DNA from: Lindgomyces ingoldianus
Taxonomy: Eukaryota > Ascomycota > Dothideomycetes > Pleosporales > Lindgomycetaceae
Assembly (NCBI RefSeq): GCF_010093535.1
Contig: NW_022985219.1
Span: forward strand, 208,037-262,587
DNA: 54,551 bases
Direction of reading: 5' to 3'
Part shown: in pieces, positions 11,728 to 26,199 of the stretch
How positions within the stretch are numbered: the stretch's first letter is position 1
Layout of the letters: each line of letters begins with the position of its first letter
Translations under genes and position numbers: made by a program
The notes under the pieces: generated by a model
Told to the model about the DNA's origin: nothing
The model's database searches: none
What the model saw: only the letters and a program-made list of their open reading frames with translations

Positions 11728-14700
11728 CAGAGGTGCTTTTAAAATGTATGGGCCGGTGGCCCGTGAGCACGCTAGTGGAGCTGAGGCCATCTATTCCAGT
11801 GCTGGCGATAGATCGATCCGATTCGTGGATCGATCCGAATCCACGCTATCCTGAATCTGGATTGGATCCTTGAATTAATTCATAGTCTTGGCTAAAAATT
11901 TGCTTCCCTATTAACAAAACAACTTTAAAAGTCTTGTACAATAGAATCCTATAAATTAAGCTTAACTCCAGTGCCCGAAAATAAGGGCGGTGACATTAGA
12001 AACTTCGTACAACCACTAATGTCTAATAAACCTACTAAACAAAACAGCTAGCTTCTCTAATACTGCAATTTCTACAATTGCAACTACGCTTTAGAGGTTG
12101 TTATAAACTTTTAAAGGCACTTAAAATCTAACTACTAAGTTTTAGTAAAGGGTACTCTTTCTTTTATATAATAAGCAGGTGCTATTAAACTCTAAGAGCT
12201 ATAGGACTGCGCAGAACCTTGCACAAGAGAAGATATACAGAATGCTGCGTTTAAAGCCTATCTAGATAAAGATATTATTTAAAAGGCTCTTATATAACTA
12301 ATTATTTAACAGTGTTTTGCTTTCTTAGTTATTAAATTATTGTCCTTTTAGGCTTTTATATAAGCATTAAATCTTATTGCTAGAGAGGCTATTCTAGTTT
12401 TACACTTTACTATTTATACAGTAATCTAAAGCTATTAGTATAAAGAGAAGCTTATTCTTTAGCGCAAGATTTAAACAGTAACTTTAAAGATTAATGTTGC
12501 GCTTAATCTCTAGACCTCTCTAAACTAAATCCTATTTATTATAATTACTAGACACTTTGTATAAAGCTTAGATAATACTGTTACTAAACACCTTCTTACT
12601 TTATAACTAGTCTTAGGCTATTCTAGTAAAGAACAGTTCTTTGTACTTTATACAGTACTTAAGGAGTACAAGATTACTAGAAATCTAGGAGTAGTTGTTA
12701 GAGATAATGCTAGCACTAATAACACTCTTTATTATATAATTAGTAAGTAGTATTCTAACAAACTTAATCTATATTAAGATCTTAAGAATAAAAGAGTTTA
12801 CTATCTTAGTTATATTATTAATTTTATTATATAAGCATTTTTGTTTTTAAGTTTATATAAAAGTTATCTTAAAGATCTTAAAGCTGTAGACCTTAAAAAA
12901 GCAAATAAATTGCCTTTTAATTTTATATAATAAAATATAATTAGAGCTATTAGTCCTCTTAGCAAACTTTATAACATTATAGTCTATATTTATAGTTTAG
13001 GGCTTTGTACAAATAAGTCTATCTTGCAAGCTAGACAGATAATACCCTTAGATAATTGTATAAGATAGAACAGCTAGTATTACATAATTAATATAGTAAT
13101 TAAGCTTAAAATGTATGTAGATTTCTATGTTAAAAACTAACTTAATCTTAAACGCAATACTTTAGAGACAAAGGATTAAAAAATACTTTGTATAATAAAA
13201 ACATTCTTGCAGATTTTTAAGAATGTAATCCTTTAAAATAAAGGAGATGTAAAATGCCTTAGACAGGCTCTTCCTTTTTTATAGATCTTACAGACTCACA
13301 CAATAGCTTTCTTAGCAAAACATAAGAAAGGAGATACATAATTTAATAAAAATTATGTTATACAAGCTACCTAGGCACTTACAGCATAGCAAAAATAGTA
13401 GGACTTACTTTAGAAGCATCCTCTCTACTAAATTACAACAGTTTTGCATTCTTATTATTATATAAACTAGGCTAATAAGGTAATGTTTACCTTAAAGTTC
13501 TCTACTAAAGACTAAAAAGTATAAAAAGCTTAGCTAAAATAATTCTAGCTTAATTTTTAATCTAAATATTAAGATTTATTATTAACACCTTTCTAAGGCA
13601 AAGTGTAAGAGCAAAGAAGATAATAAGCTACTTATTATATAACAGTACAGATTATTTATAAAGTCTAGGATTGTTTAATTAAAGCTATAACTAAGCAAAT
13701 TCTTAGTAATTAGGCTTTAGTAGAGAATCTAGATAAGTGGGCAGAGTATACAGGAAAGCTAGCAACAAAGGGGGTTAAAGATGTGTTAAAATAGTAGCAG
13801 GATAATGTACAATAATCTTAGTAGCCCCTTTTTACTTATCTTGCACTTAAGATCTACTTTATACTACCTATAAGTAATAAACTAGAATGTATCTTCTCTA
13901 AAGCATGTTATATAATCTTTTAGACTTAAGCATTATTAAATCTTAATATTATTAAAGTAATTAAATCTTTAAATTACTAGTTAAGTTAAAAATAAGTAGA
14001 CTATTTAAAAAGGTAAAGATTTTTATTTCTTATCTTATTCTTTGCTTATAAAAAGACTGTTAATTCTAAGTAATTTGTTATATAATGTTCTAGCACCTAT
14101 TTTTATTATTACTCTTTAGCTTCTTAATCTTGTACAGGTAATCTGTAACAATGTTGTTTACACTAGAAGACAAAGTTGCTAGGGGACCTATACTATTATT
14201 AGGTGTTAGACAATACTGATTAGGTCAAGAGCTATTATAGTGACTGCAACAGGCAGCTTAATCTTTAAATTTGCAATTAGCGCAAGCAGCTGCCTACTTA
14301 GACAAGAGCAAAACACACTCTAAAAATAAACTACAGTAAGAATAGCTAGCACACTTTACTATGCAAGTTAGTTGTTGTACAACATGTAAGATAAAAGGCA
14401 TATAGTAAGGTTCTATGTTAATAGTACTACAAGTCTAAATTAACACTGCATTAATGTATAACAGGCAGTAGGTATTTAATTAGAAGGCATAAAAGGTGCT
14501 GCTGTAGTATTTAACATTATTACAAGGTGCAGAGAGAACCTGTTTCTGCTAGATCTAAAATTGTTAGCTTATTGTATAATAGAGGGAGTAACTTACAGTA
14601 TGCGCTACAACTCCTAGAGCTACTTATATGTTTAGGTTAGAGGCAGCAGGAAAAACCTAGATGCATCTTTTACAGCTATTAGCGCTATGCTGCTTCTAGC

Positions 14701-16931
14701 TATTTTTATTGTTCTTTTTAGTGTTCTAAATTGCAATGTCTATGTTTTTGTATAATAAGATAAAAAGAAGATACTTTTTGTAATGCTTATTATATAAGGT
14801 AGGGCTTAATATACATTTTTTCCTTTATTATTTAGATTTTAAGCTATTAACTGCTTCTATTATAAATAGAATCTTATTGTCCTAAGCTAAATTTTTATTA
14901 AATGTTTGTTGTACAACCTATTAAGAGTATAATAGCATAAAAAATTAAGTAAAAGACTAATTGTTTAGAATAGTTGCCTATTTAGCCTTAGCGCTAGATT
15001 AATTCATGGATCCGATCCAGATCCAGGATAGCGCCACGTGATTCCGGATAATCGATTCGGACTGATTCCCGCCAGCACTGATCTATTCTAATTAGGAAGG
15101 TGCTCCGGAGTGAATAGATGTCAACGAATCTCTCCCAAAACATGGTGTTTTCCTATAGAACAAAGCGTATGGTCTTTCAAATATCATTGACTATCATCTG
15201 TTTCATATTCTCCATCAACGCCAGATCTCTAATTGCTTGATTCGTCCTCTTCTTTAAGCAGTTCTAATTCTTCTAATTCAGACCATGTCATCTTATCCCT
15301 GAAGTCTCCAAATTGAGGCCGGTTCTCTGGCTAGCTATTGTCCTTATCTGAAGAGCTTTTAGTATTAGTTTCTTCCTCTGTCTCCTGCAGCTGCTTAGGA
15401 GCTTTGTGATAAGTTACTTTGTTAAATTAGCCTTCTTAGTATTTGTTACCCCTTCTAGTTGTATAATCTTTTAGATATGACAGGGGATTCACTTAATCTA
15501 GCGATGGATCCTCTACTGCTTAAGCTTCTCCTACTACTCCTTCTAGTTCTCCTCTATCTGTTTTAAGTTTGTTGGCGCTTCTTTAGCTGTTGTACATTAC
15601 TTTAACTAAGGCTAGGATGGCTTAATTGCATTTAGATTAGGTAAATTACTGCACTAGAGCATACGCTTAACCTCCTTCTTACTATAAACTATATCCTAGT
15701 ACTAGTGGGCATAAGATAGAGCTTTATCTTCTTAAATAATTGTATCTAGTCTCTTCTTTAAGCACTCCTTTGCAAAGGGCAGCAGCTTAGGCTTAAGAAC
15801 TTTATGTGCATACTAGTACTAATTAATGCCCCCTTTGTTTTTTTCTCTGCTTAATTTTCTATGCTTATTGTTAAACTTCTACTAAGGTTTTAGGCCTAGT
15901 TTCCCTTGCAAACCTGTATGTTTTATTACTATATTTAATTTTTACTTATCCTTCTTAATTAGTTTCTAATACTTGTTAAGCTTATCTACCTTTTTCTGTG
16001 CCTTCTTCTTCTGTACAGCTGTCTCTGTTTTATAGATATAAAAGGGGCCTTTCTTATTATAGAAGAAGCAGCCCTAAAACATAAACTTAGTGTACCCCTT
16101 CTATCTCTTGCAGATACAGCTCCTATTAAACTTCTTAGCTGTCTGCCTCTACACTTAAGTAGAGCCTTATTGTACGCTAAGGACAATAGCAGTTTTGTTG
16201 CTCTAAATTATGTTTTTTTAATCCTTAATTGTCTAATTAGCGTAGTCCCTACACTATTAAAGCCTGTCCTTCTTTATCTGTGGTGTGAGGCCTAGTTTTT
16301 TTGTTAGTTTAACCTTCTTAAATCCCTGCTCTTTTAGTGAACTCTATATAAAGGTTAACTCTATCTCTCTGCCCTGCTAACAAAACTTGTACTCTAGTTA
16401 GTAGGTTAACTTCTCCCTGCTAAATTAATCCTTCCTTACCTTCTTAGTAAGCTCTATACTAAATGAGGGAGTCTGCTTACAGGGAGCACTAGATTTAGGA
16501 GCGTCTTAAACATGTACGTTAAGAAAGAGCGAATTAGTTAGATTCCTATAGTTAAAACTTCTCTCCTTTGCCTTCTAGATTATCTTCCTTTAAGACCTCT
16601 CCTAAACGCCTGTAAGACTAGCAACTTTAGCTGCTAAAGCTCTGTAGGATTGTAGAGCAATAACTTAAGCTCTGGTAGCAGCAGAATTGTATTTAGTTAT
16701 AATAACTGATAGGTTTTAAAAGCACTGTTTAGGGGCAAAAGTTAATAAAATTAATACTAGAGGCTACTCGGGGGACATCTACTTCAAACCCTATGAGTTT
16801 TGCCCTATTAAAAAGTACTGTACACCTCATCGCGCAGGAATGAGCTGTCAGTGAGCTAGCCTCGGAGGTGCTTCCTATTTGGGACTGCAGCCGCACTGGC
16901 CACCGGCCCATACATTTTGAAAGCACCTCCG
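11728..16931 (-). mobile_element. Tc1/mariner-like element with a nested hAT element
   Basis: Ends flanked by TA (11726-11727 and 16932-16933). The TIRs share CAGAGGTGCTTTTAAAATGT/CGGAGGTGCTTTCAAAATGT and continue about 35 bp, to ATGGGCCGGTGGCC. Removing the hAT element and its TSD leaves about 1.91 kb, the usual size of such elements. Residual transposase is on the minus strand between about 16260 and 15130; blocks around 15760-15500 look like the C-terminal part of a DDE transposase after RIP reading. Short open stretches at 15986-16186 and 16729-16926 are remnants, not genes. Confidence 0.8.
11797..15080 (+). mobile_element. hAT-superfamily DNA transposon, full length, RIP-dead
   Basis: 3284 bp with tips CAGTGCTGGCG/CGCCAGCACTG and a perfect 8-bp TSD ATCTATTC (11789-11796 and 15081-15088), the hAT signature. 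With stops read through, the plus strand at about 12470-12850 shows the hAT transposase core in order: a L-N-L-W-T-S block, T-R-H-F-V, a G-Y-S-S-K-E region, then R-D-N-A-S-T-N-N and an L-I-L-L-Y-K-type block. The C-terminal dimerisation region probably lies near 13800-14000. Every frame is broken, so it is not autonomous. It inserted into the Tc1-like element. Confidence 0.88.
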
Positions 16932-16933
16932 TA

Positions 16934-17067
16934 GAGTCTAGCAGTTTCTAACCCCTGTAGCTAGCGTTTCTTTTATTAGCTATGTAAGAGACTTTTATAA
17001 ATTTCTCTATAAATTAGCGTATGTTAACAGTAGAATAATAGAATTAGATTTATAATATCTCTACTAC
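16934..17067. other. Short spacer between transposons
   Basis: AT-rich with no open frame and no repeat partner noticed in this window. Confidence 0.35.
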
Positions 17068-18016
17068 TAACGCACACTATAGGCAAGTTGCTTACACACT
17101 TAAGTTGTTTACTTTTGCTAAGACTACACTACAACCTGCTCTAGCACTATATAGTATAGTATAGCCTAAAATATTATTTAGAGACTAATTCTACTTTTAC
17201 TTACATATTTATATGTTATGTCTAGTCTAATTACACTATCTACAGCGCCTTTAAAATAGCTTACCTACTTTAACTTACACTTACTTCTTTACTTTTTTTT
17301 TTAAGTAATATGCGCTTTAAACTTCTTTAAAGCTGTTAAGCATAAGCTTTTTTAAACTATTAAAGATTTTTTTACTTTAACCTACTTTATTTTATATAAT
17401 TAATATTATATAGCTGTTTTATTAGCTACTTAAAGCTTAGTAAGTTTTATTTTCCTAAGACTAGTTTATATATAATTCTTACTACGTTTTTAACACTTTT
17501 TTAAACACTTTTTTAAACACGTTAACTGTAAAAGTCAGTAAACTATTTATATACTTTTAAATTTTTATTTTTATAAGTATTAATTATAACTTAACTTTTA
17601 AAGTATTACTTAAAGTTTGTAGTCCTAAAGCTTATTATTAATAAAAAATAGTAGTAATAATATATATACCTTTATATTAAAGCTTATTATAACTTATTAT
17701 AAGTTAAAAGAAACTAATCTAGCACTTTAAACTCTTTTTTTAAATATTACTAAAAGTAATTATAACATTATAAACTAACGTACTCTATAGGCAAGTTGCT
17801 TACACACCTAAGTTGTTTGCTTTTAATAAGACTCTACTAAACTACTTTTTTTACACTAATAGATTTCTAATAACACTACTTAAACGTGCTAAAAAAACAT
17901 TAGATATAGGTTATACTTTAGGCTTTTAAATAAAACATAACACTTTTAAAATAACATGCTGCAGCTATATACAAAGTCTTTTAAAAAATAATAAATAATT
18001 AATATACTAAATAACC

Positions 18017-18178
18017 TGTTGCAACCGCTAATTAGAGAGCAATAAGAAGCAAGTCTATTGACTATAAGAGGCTAATAGGGAGCCTGCCTATGTAGTAGGA
18101 GCTTAGGCGCTAAGTGTCTTAGGCTGCTTGTCTAAAACCCAGGCGCAACACCAGGACCATGTGCTCTCTTACGCGACA
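18017..18178 (+). repeat. 5' LTR of the 1.8-kb element
   Basis: Starts TGTTGCAACCGC and ends ACGCGACA; preceded by the TSD TAACC. The outer left edge keeps CpA and CpG. Confidence 0.85.
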
Positions 18179-19238
18179 CACCCCCTAGGTCGCTGAGAGT
18201 AATAAGGGGAGCTAAAAGAAAGCAAAAGGAGTTAAATGCGTAGATAGAGCAGCTAAAAGAGCTTAGATAGAGCTTCTAAAGAAGCTTTAACAGAGCTGCT
18301 AGAAGAGCAAAACAGAGTAATAAAGAATAGTAAAAGAACTAAAAAAAGTAGAGAAACTATTATAAGACACTTAGAGTGTAGAAGACAGCAAGCTCTTTAC
18401 ACACGCAGTTAGTACATAGGGAAAAAAAACAAGTAACGCTTTATTAAGCATGCTGCTAGTCTAGCTAGACCTAATCTATAACTTAATAAAAGCGCAAGCA
18501 TGCAGTGTACAGTCTAGGCGCGCCGCGCTGTTAGAGACGCTATCTTAATCTACAAAGTCCTTACTAAGCTTATAGTGTAATGCTGCTAAGGTATAAAAGA
18601 CTTCTAGTAGTAGCTTTTAAGAATTTTTTTTTTACTAAAGCATTTTATAAACTGCTATATTATGCGCTTTTTTAGTTACTTTTTAATTTAAGTAATTTTA
18701 TTTATTTATTAGTAAGTTATAAAGCTTTTTATTTATATATCTTTTAATTATATACTTAAGGTGTTTATAATGTATTAGCTTTTATAAGTGCTGTATATTT
18801 AAATAGTAAAAGTAAAAGTACTTTTTATTTAATTTTACTTTAAAAGTTATAACGTACCTAACAGGTTAGCCGGCTACACAGGTTAGCTGGCCACTTTTGC
18901 CAAGCCTCTACCACACTCTACCTATCTACATAATGCCTTAACAACAACACTAGATTAAATTTTCTAAAGAACGTTAGATACAGCTTGCTCTTTAAGCTTT
19001 TAAATAAGACTTAAAACTCTTTTTATAACGCACTATAGCTATCTATAATATCTCTTATATAACACTAAGTAATTAACATGCTAAATAGCCTTTATAAGCA
19101 GAATGCTAGCCTAAATTAAGAAATCTAACTAAGCTTAAAAAAAAAGTAGTTATTAAGTACATACTTAAGCTTAATATACACAGGTTTCCCTTTAGGCTTA
19201 CAGCTATAGCTAATATAGCTAATTTCTTACGCGTAGAG

Positions 19239-19546
19239 TAACGATTCTCGTTCCATCTCGGGTCGCCCGGAACCCATCCGAAGGGTCCCCGTATCGGCTC
19301 CGACCCTGGCTCGACCCTGACTCGACCTGGCCCCGACTCTGCCCTGCCCCCTGCTGTTACCCCTATTCCCTCATGTATTTAGTCGCACCTCGCCCCGTAG
19401 CTGGCTCGGTAGTTTTCTGATATCCTTTCGTACAAGGCCTATAGGTGTCAATGGCATTCCCAGGTTCAGAGTCCCCACGCACTCCCATATGCCTCTGAGT
19501 GGACTCCCACCGCATTCGGACCCATTGTCTTGCCTGCGCCGTTACA
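19239..19546 (-). mobile_element. GC-rich 308-bp solo LTR, TSD TAGAG
   Basis: Flanked by TAGAG on both sides (19234-19238 and 19547-19551), at a site that is empty in the copy at 39794 (near 40190). On the minus strand it starts TGTAACGGCGCAGG. The other tip reads CGATTCTCG before GTTA rather than a clean ACA, so that end may have lost two bases. The whole segment is GC-rich with no RIP mark, in sharp contrast to the element around it. No internal retrotransposon sequence of this family is in the window. Confidence 0.78.
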
Positions 19547-20853
19547 TAGAGCGCAATCTAGGCTAGGTTAGCTTAAACTAGCCTAGTATATAGGTTAAGC
19601 ACTCCTCTAAGTTTATAATAAAGTTTAATTATAAGTATAATTATAAAAAAGCACTTTATAAGAATCTAGAGGTTATCTAGGGCTAGTTTTGCCTAGTAGC
19701 TAACATAAAAGCTCAGTACAGTATTTAAAATAAAAACATATATAACTTTAATAAGTTAGGCTTTATAATAAGCTAGATATTAACTAGAGTAGTTATTATA
19801 GCTTTAAAGAGATAAAGACAGCTAAAAGTAATATAGTAAAGTAATAAAAAGTAGATAATAGTTATCTAGGGCATTAATATAATAAAGTAGGCTATTCTAC
19901 TCTTTATTATCTTTAAGGGCTGCTATTACTATTTTGCCTAGTATAAAGAGAAGAATTTACCTTAGAACTAGGTTATTGTAGTCTCTAAAAACAGCTAGAT
20001 AATAAATAAGCTTAGGCTGCAGTAGTTAAAGCACTTTAATAAGTATATAAAAAAAAAGTTATAAGCACTTATTAGCTTTTTATTATTAATAGCTATAAAA
20101 GCTATAACTTACTTAATTTCTAGCAGTACTATACAAAGAATAAGATTATTACTATTTATATGCTTTTACACTTATTACACCTTTTACAGCCTCTTAATAT
20201 AGGTTGTTTTACCTCTTTAAAAAAAGTGTATAAGCGCTAAGCTAAAGATTTTATGTGTAACTAGATTACTTATATTATAAAACTTAAGTTCTTACTATGC
20301 TTTATACGCGCTTATAATGCAGTAATTACTTTTAGTAATATTTAAAAAATGTTTTAAAGAGCTAGTTTAGTCCTATTTAACCTAAAATAAGTTAAAATAG
20401 CTCTTAACATCTAGTTACATACTTTATTACTACTACTACTTATTAATAATAAGCTCTAGCAGTTATAAACTTTAAGTAATACTTTTAAATTTAAGTTGTA
20501 ATTAATGCTTATAAAGGTAAAAATTTAAAAGCATATAAATAGCTTACTAATATCTATAGTAAAGGCCTTTAAAAAAGTTTTAAAAAGGGTAGTAATTATT
20601 ACACATAAGCTAGTATTAGCGTAAAAGAAGATTATAAAGCTTTAAGCAGTAAATAAGGCTACTACGCAACATAGATTACATAAAAGAAAGTAAATTTAGG
20701 CAAAAAAAACTTTAATAGTTAAGGATAGAGCTTATCTAACTACTCTAAAGAAGTTTAAAGCGTGTAGTAAAAGGAAAAAGCTAAAGACGCAAGTGCGCGC
20801 TAAAAAAAAGTAAGCTAAGTTAAAAGTAATATAGGTAGTGTAATTAGACTAGG

Positions 20854-21171
20854 TGTCACGATTGTGCACGAGTAAGGTTATAGAGCTTCACAGAGGTCTA
20901 GTTCAATTACTACGTGAGGTATCATAGTAGGTACAAGACGTTGTGTGAGGAACAAAAAGGTTTAGAAAAAAATTAGTAATTAAATACTTAGCTTAGAAGT
21001 CTAAGCGCTTTAAGTATAAATTAAGCCTGTTTTAGGTTTAGTTAGTGTTAAGGCAGTTTATGCTTAAGTTTATGTCTATATTATGTTGTGTTTATGTTAG
21101 ACGTGCACTAATAATACTCTAGTACACGTCTAATACAGTTATGTCTAGGATCTAGGGAGGATACTGTGACA
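20854..21171 (-). repeat. 3' LTR of the full-length chromovirus
   Basis: Tips TGTCACG and TGTGACA on the plus strand. The outer 60 bases are almost free of RIP changes; the inner part shows C-to-T and G-to-A differences from the partner LTR. Confidence 0.88.
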
Positions 21172-24100
21172 GTACCCCCCCCCTTATTAAGAAGGGAATC
21201 CTTTACATTAGTAGTTCTAGCATTAAGTTGTCTTTATTAGAGTACAGGTTTAGTTTAAATAGGTATTAGGCGTGGAATTAGGTTACTGCAGAGTTCTTTT
21301 ATAAGGCTTCTACAGGTTTCTATAACAGTTTGTTGTATCTAGTCTATTTTATAAAGTATTTATAGATATATTTTTTCTTATTAAACTAGATCTATTTAAT
21401 GTCTTCTATAACATATTCTAGTTTATTATTTATAATAACAGGTTTAAGTAGCAAGTTTAGCTATCTAAGTAAATAGTTAGATTTAGGGGCTACTTAGCGC
21501 AGTAACAATACGTGGAACACAGGGTGTATCTTTATGCTGTTAGGTAGGATTAATTAGTAAGCATGTAATAAAACTATATAGGCTACTATAAAGGGGCTAA
21601 GGTTTTTCTAATTAAGTTTTTTTAATTATTAGTTTATTTAGATATTTCTAGTGTCTAGCTAGACCTTCTTGCTAGCTGCATACGCAAGGGCAGAGGTTTA
21701 AGATTAGTTTATATACTCTTATTAAAAAGCTTAAGCCTATATAAGCTTTTTACAAACATATTTAGATATGTTTTAGATTTTATTAATAAGTCTATTTACA
21801 TCTATTACTTGTACAAATTAATAAGTTAGTTAGGGGGTATTTATAAGTAGTTTAAATCCTATTTAGAGGTAGTATCTGTAGTTTAGTAAGAACAAGGATA
21901 CTTGTGTTAATTTAGATGTTATGTTATTAGCTTTAAACTATGCTATAGCTAACTATTTTACCTAGTTATCTTACTAGTAGTTTATGTACGCTTGTAGGAC
22001 TTATTCTATTATAGTGTTTACATTCTTAGTCTAGCTGTTAGTCTCTAGGTAAAAAGCTGTAGATAGATAGGGGATAATTTAGAGCTGTTTACAGAGTTTG
22101 TCCTAAAAGGCTAAGATAAACTGCGTACCTCTGTCTAATATAATTATGTTAGGCAGGCTATAGTAAACCTATACATATTAGTAGAATAACTAGGCCATAT
22201 TAAGGGCAGTTATAGAGGAACATAGTATTAAGTGTTAATACTTAGTTAAGCAATTAACAACTACTATAATATTTATGTACTCTTTAAATAAGGGTAGGTT
22301 TATAATAAAATTAATTAATATGTCTTTCTAAGCTTATTTAGGGATTAAGAGTAGTTTAAGTAGGCTATTATACTTTTTTTAAGAGGCCTTTACTTTATAG
22401 TAAGTATAGCAACATAATACATATTAGCATACAGTATAGAACATGCAGGGCTAGTAGTACTCTCTCTGTAGTAGGTTAAGAGTCTTTTCTCTGCCTAAGT
22501 GTTCTCTAACAGGCAAGTTATATACAATTTAGAGTAGTTTAATTCTTAGTTTGTTAAAATTAAAGATTATAAGTTAGTTATAGTAATACAGCTTACTATT
22601 TTAGTTTTTATAGTTAGCTAGTGTTACCTTCTTTAACTAACTAGCACTATTTTAGAGTAGGTCTAAAGTTTCTTAAATAAATTTATTATTTAGATACTTA
22701 TTAGTAATAATTTAATTAATTATCTAATCTATTTTATTTAGGTTAAGGTCTAAAAATAGCTTAGGTTAAAGTAAAGTTTAGTGTTAAGCTTTTTATACTT
22801 CTTTTTAAGTAAAGATGTTTTAGAATTACCTTATAAAGGCATCTAGTTTCTTTTTATTTTAACTAGAATAATAAGTAATCTTAAAATTAAAATAAAACAA
22901 GTATTTAAACTAACAGGCTTATTAGTAGCTAAGTTATTTTATAGTTGCAAAGTACTGTAAGTTCTTGTAGTTAGATAGGACCTATATTAGATGCGCTGCA
23001 CCTTCTAGTTTAGGTTGCTATTATTTAAAGTAGTGTACTATAGCAAGTAATTTTTTGTTATAGATCTTATAATTACCTTCTGCAGGACTTATTCTTTTTA
23101 AGAAGTATGTAATAGGCTTAATAGTCCTATCTAGCTTAGTCTAGGAGAGAACTCCTGCTACTACGTAGTCTAAGGCATTAGCTTCTATAAGTATTAGTAG
23201 TTTAGAGTTAAAGTAGTAAAGTATTAGAGCTTTAGTAAAGGCTTTCTTTAGCTAGTTAAAGAATTATTAGTAATTTAGGTTAAAGTTAAATTAAACCTTT
23301 TTTTTAGTAAGTGTAATTATAAGGCTTACTAGCTATAAAAAGTTGTTAATAAATTATTAGTAAAAGTTAGTAAATTTTATAAAAGCTTAAACATCTTTTA
23401 CATTTTTTAGGTATTGCTAATCTAGCATAGTCTAAACCTTAATAAGGTCTATTTAGATGCTATCTATAGAGATTACATATTCTAAATATATAACCTTTAA
23501 TTAGTAGAACTTGCATTTGTCTATGTTAAGTTATAGACTTACTTCTTCTATAGCCTTTAGCACTAGGCGTACATGCTGTTTATACTCTAAAAGGCTATTA
23601 CTGTAGATTAGAATATTGTTAATATACACAGTGCAGAACATGTCTAGGTAGGGTTAGAGCAAGTTGTTTACAAAATGTTAAAAAGTACTAAGTGTGTTAG
23701 CTAAGCTAAAGAGCATTACTAGGTACTTAAATAGTTTATATTAGGTCTAAAACGCTGTTAGCTACTTATTACCCTTTACTATCCTTAGCTTATTAAAGGC
23801 AGTAATAATATCTAACTTTATAAAATACTTTACTTTACTTAGTTAGCTTAGGGTTTTTTGTAAAAAGGGAATTAAGTATTAGTTCTTAATAGTAATAGTA
23901 TTTAGTCCTTAGTAGTTAACACAGAATTAAAGCCTACCTCTAGGTTTCTTTATAAATAGTATAGGTAACGCTACTAGTAAGAAGCTAGCTTAAATAAACT
24001 TTTTTTTTAAGTTTTTATTAAGGTATTTTTAAAGCACTTTTAATTTATTTAGCAACATCCTATATAGTAGCCTATAACTAGGTTATTTACTAGGCTTAAA

Positions 24101-26199
24101 GGTTATCTAGTAATTATACAGACATTATATTAAAAGCTTATTAAACTTATCTTAAAAAAAAACATGTAATAGGTTATAGTAGTCTTAAGGGACTATTATT
24201 TTTAAGTTAGTGTGTTTTTAGAGAGCTAAAGCTTAGTCTATATTAGAAATTATAACTGCGTAGATTTTGTAATCTAGTTATTAAGCTAGAGTTATAAATA
24301 GGGCAGGTTCTATATAGCAGATGTCTATCTACTGTTTAAGTCCTAGTTTATGTTTAAATTAGGTAGGTAAAAGTTTTTTAAAGGCTTTTTTTTTTTTAGG
24401 TTTAAGCAGTTATTAAATTATTTTATATAGCCTATCTTAGTAAAAGGCCTAGCTTATTAGCCTTACTTAAGTAGTTCTTCTCTAGGTTATTAGAAAGTAG
24501 GTCTAAAAACCTTCTATATTAAGTGCTATTTAGGTGTTGTTTAGGTGTAAGCGTAAGCATACATCTTAGCATTAAAAAGAGTTAAAGTTTAGAACTTACT
24601 TTTAGTAATTAAAGGTAACCTTATACTAATATAGCTATAGTTGTTCTAAAATTAGGTTATAACATCTTATGTTTATTATATAAAGCTTAATCTGCTCTTT
24701 ATAGTGTTAGTAGGTAATTATAATAGTTATAGTATAAAAGATAGAACCTTTTTTAAGTTATTTTTTATTAAATCTAGTTAGGTAAATTATTTAGGTAAGT
24801 AGTGTTAATTAGAGATTTAGTTTACATGCTAGTTCTTTATTAATGTAACCTATGCTGTTTACTCCTAAGTTAATAAGAGCTTATATTAGGGCTAATATAG
24901 TTTCTTATTATAAATATATAGGAATATTAACTTAGTACTTTTAGTTATTAGTAGAGGACTTAGCCTATAAGTTAGCAGAGATCTAGTGTTAAATTAGTTC
25001 TAGAGGGCAACTTAGCCCTAGAACAAGCCTTTTTACAGGCTCCTACTGCTATAGCTGCAGCTACGTTAAAAGTAGTAAAAGAGATTAGAGCTTAAATATA
25101 AGTTAAAGCCTTTATAAAAATAAAATTAGAATAGTAAGAATCTTTAATAAGTGCTAGCAGCGCTACTTGCGCAGACTTAAGAAAAAGAAATAAAGTAGTT
25201 TTAAAAAATATAACTATACTTACTACACTTAAAGCATTAACTTTTTTTTTATAATCTTTATACTTTCTAGAACTAACTAGAGCATAATTTAAATTAATTT
25301 TTATTATGTTAGAGTCCTTATTTGCAACTGCGCTAGTTTAGGGGCATATTAAGGCTTGTACAGGAAGGAACCTTATGTTATTATTGTAGGTAGTAATTAA
25401 GTTTACATACGCGTTAAGGTTATTTAGAAGGGGTTCTTTTACTATAGCGTGTTACAGTTTAGTTAAAAGGGAGTTATATAAGGTTGTAATTAAACCTATC
25501 TTATTTAGGCTTATATTAGATGCAAGTTAGTAAAACTTAGTAAAGTGTAAAGTAAAGCTTTTTCTTTTTTATTATAAGGTGTTTAAGTAACTTAGAGCTA
25601 TTAACTCTTTATTTAAGTCTCTATAAGTTACTTATAAAAACGCTATAAATTAATCTAGGTTAATAATATCCTTATTTATTAGTAAGTTAATTAAGGCTGT
25701 TATGTTATAGTTAAGTTAAAAGTAGGCATATAGTAACTAGAAGCGTTTAGAGGGGAATTAGTCTATGTTTCTTTTAAGTTTATATTAGAGCTTATATAGA
25801 AAGGAAGGTAGGTCTTTCTGTTTTCTGTTAAACAGCAGAGGATTAGAGAGTTAGTTAGATTTTATTACTAAGTTAAAAAAGTTACAGGTTGTAGGCAGTG
25901 TTAGGTAGAAAAGAGTTAAGCTATTTCTAGACTTTTAAGTAGGCTTTAAGGCTAGTAAGTTCTTAGTTTCTACTACTATAATAAAAGTTAAGGCAGAAAC
26001 AGACTACTTAATAATATAAATCTGTTCTTTAAAGTCTTTTTAAAAAGCTTTAAAGCTTATAATATAGCAGCTTTTTTATAAAGTAAGCGCTTTTTAAAAG
26101 GCTTTTTAGCTTACTTTAATAGCTTAGAGTTATGCAAGTACTAAGCTTATTAGATTAAATTTAGAGGCTATTCTTAGCTAGAGTTTTAACACAACATAA

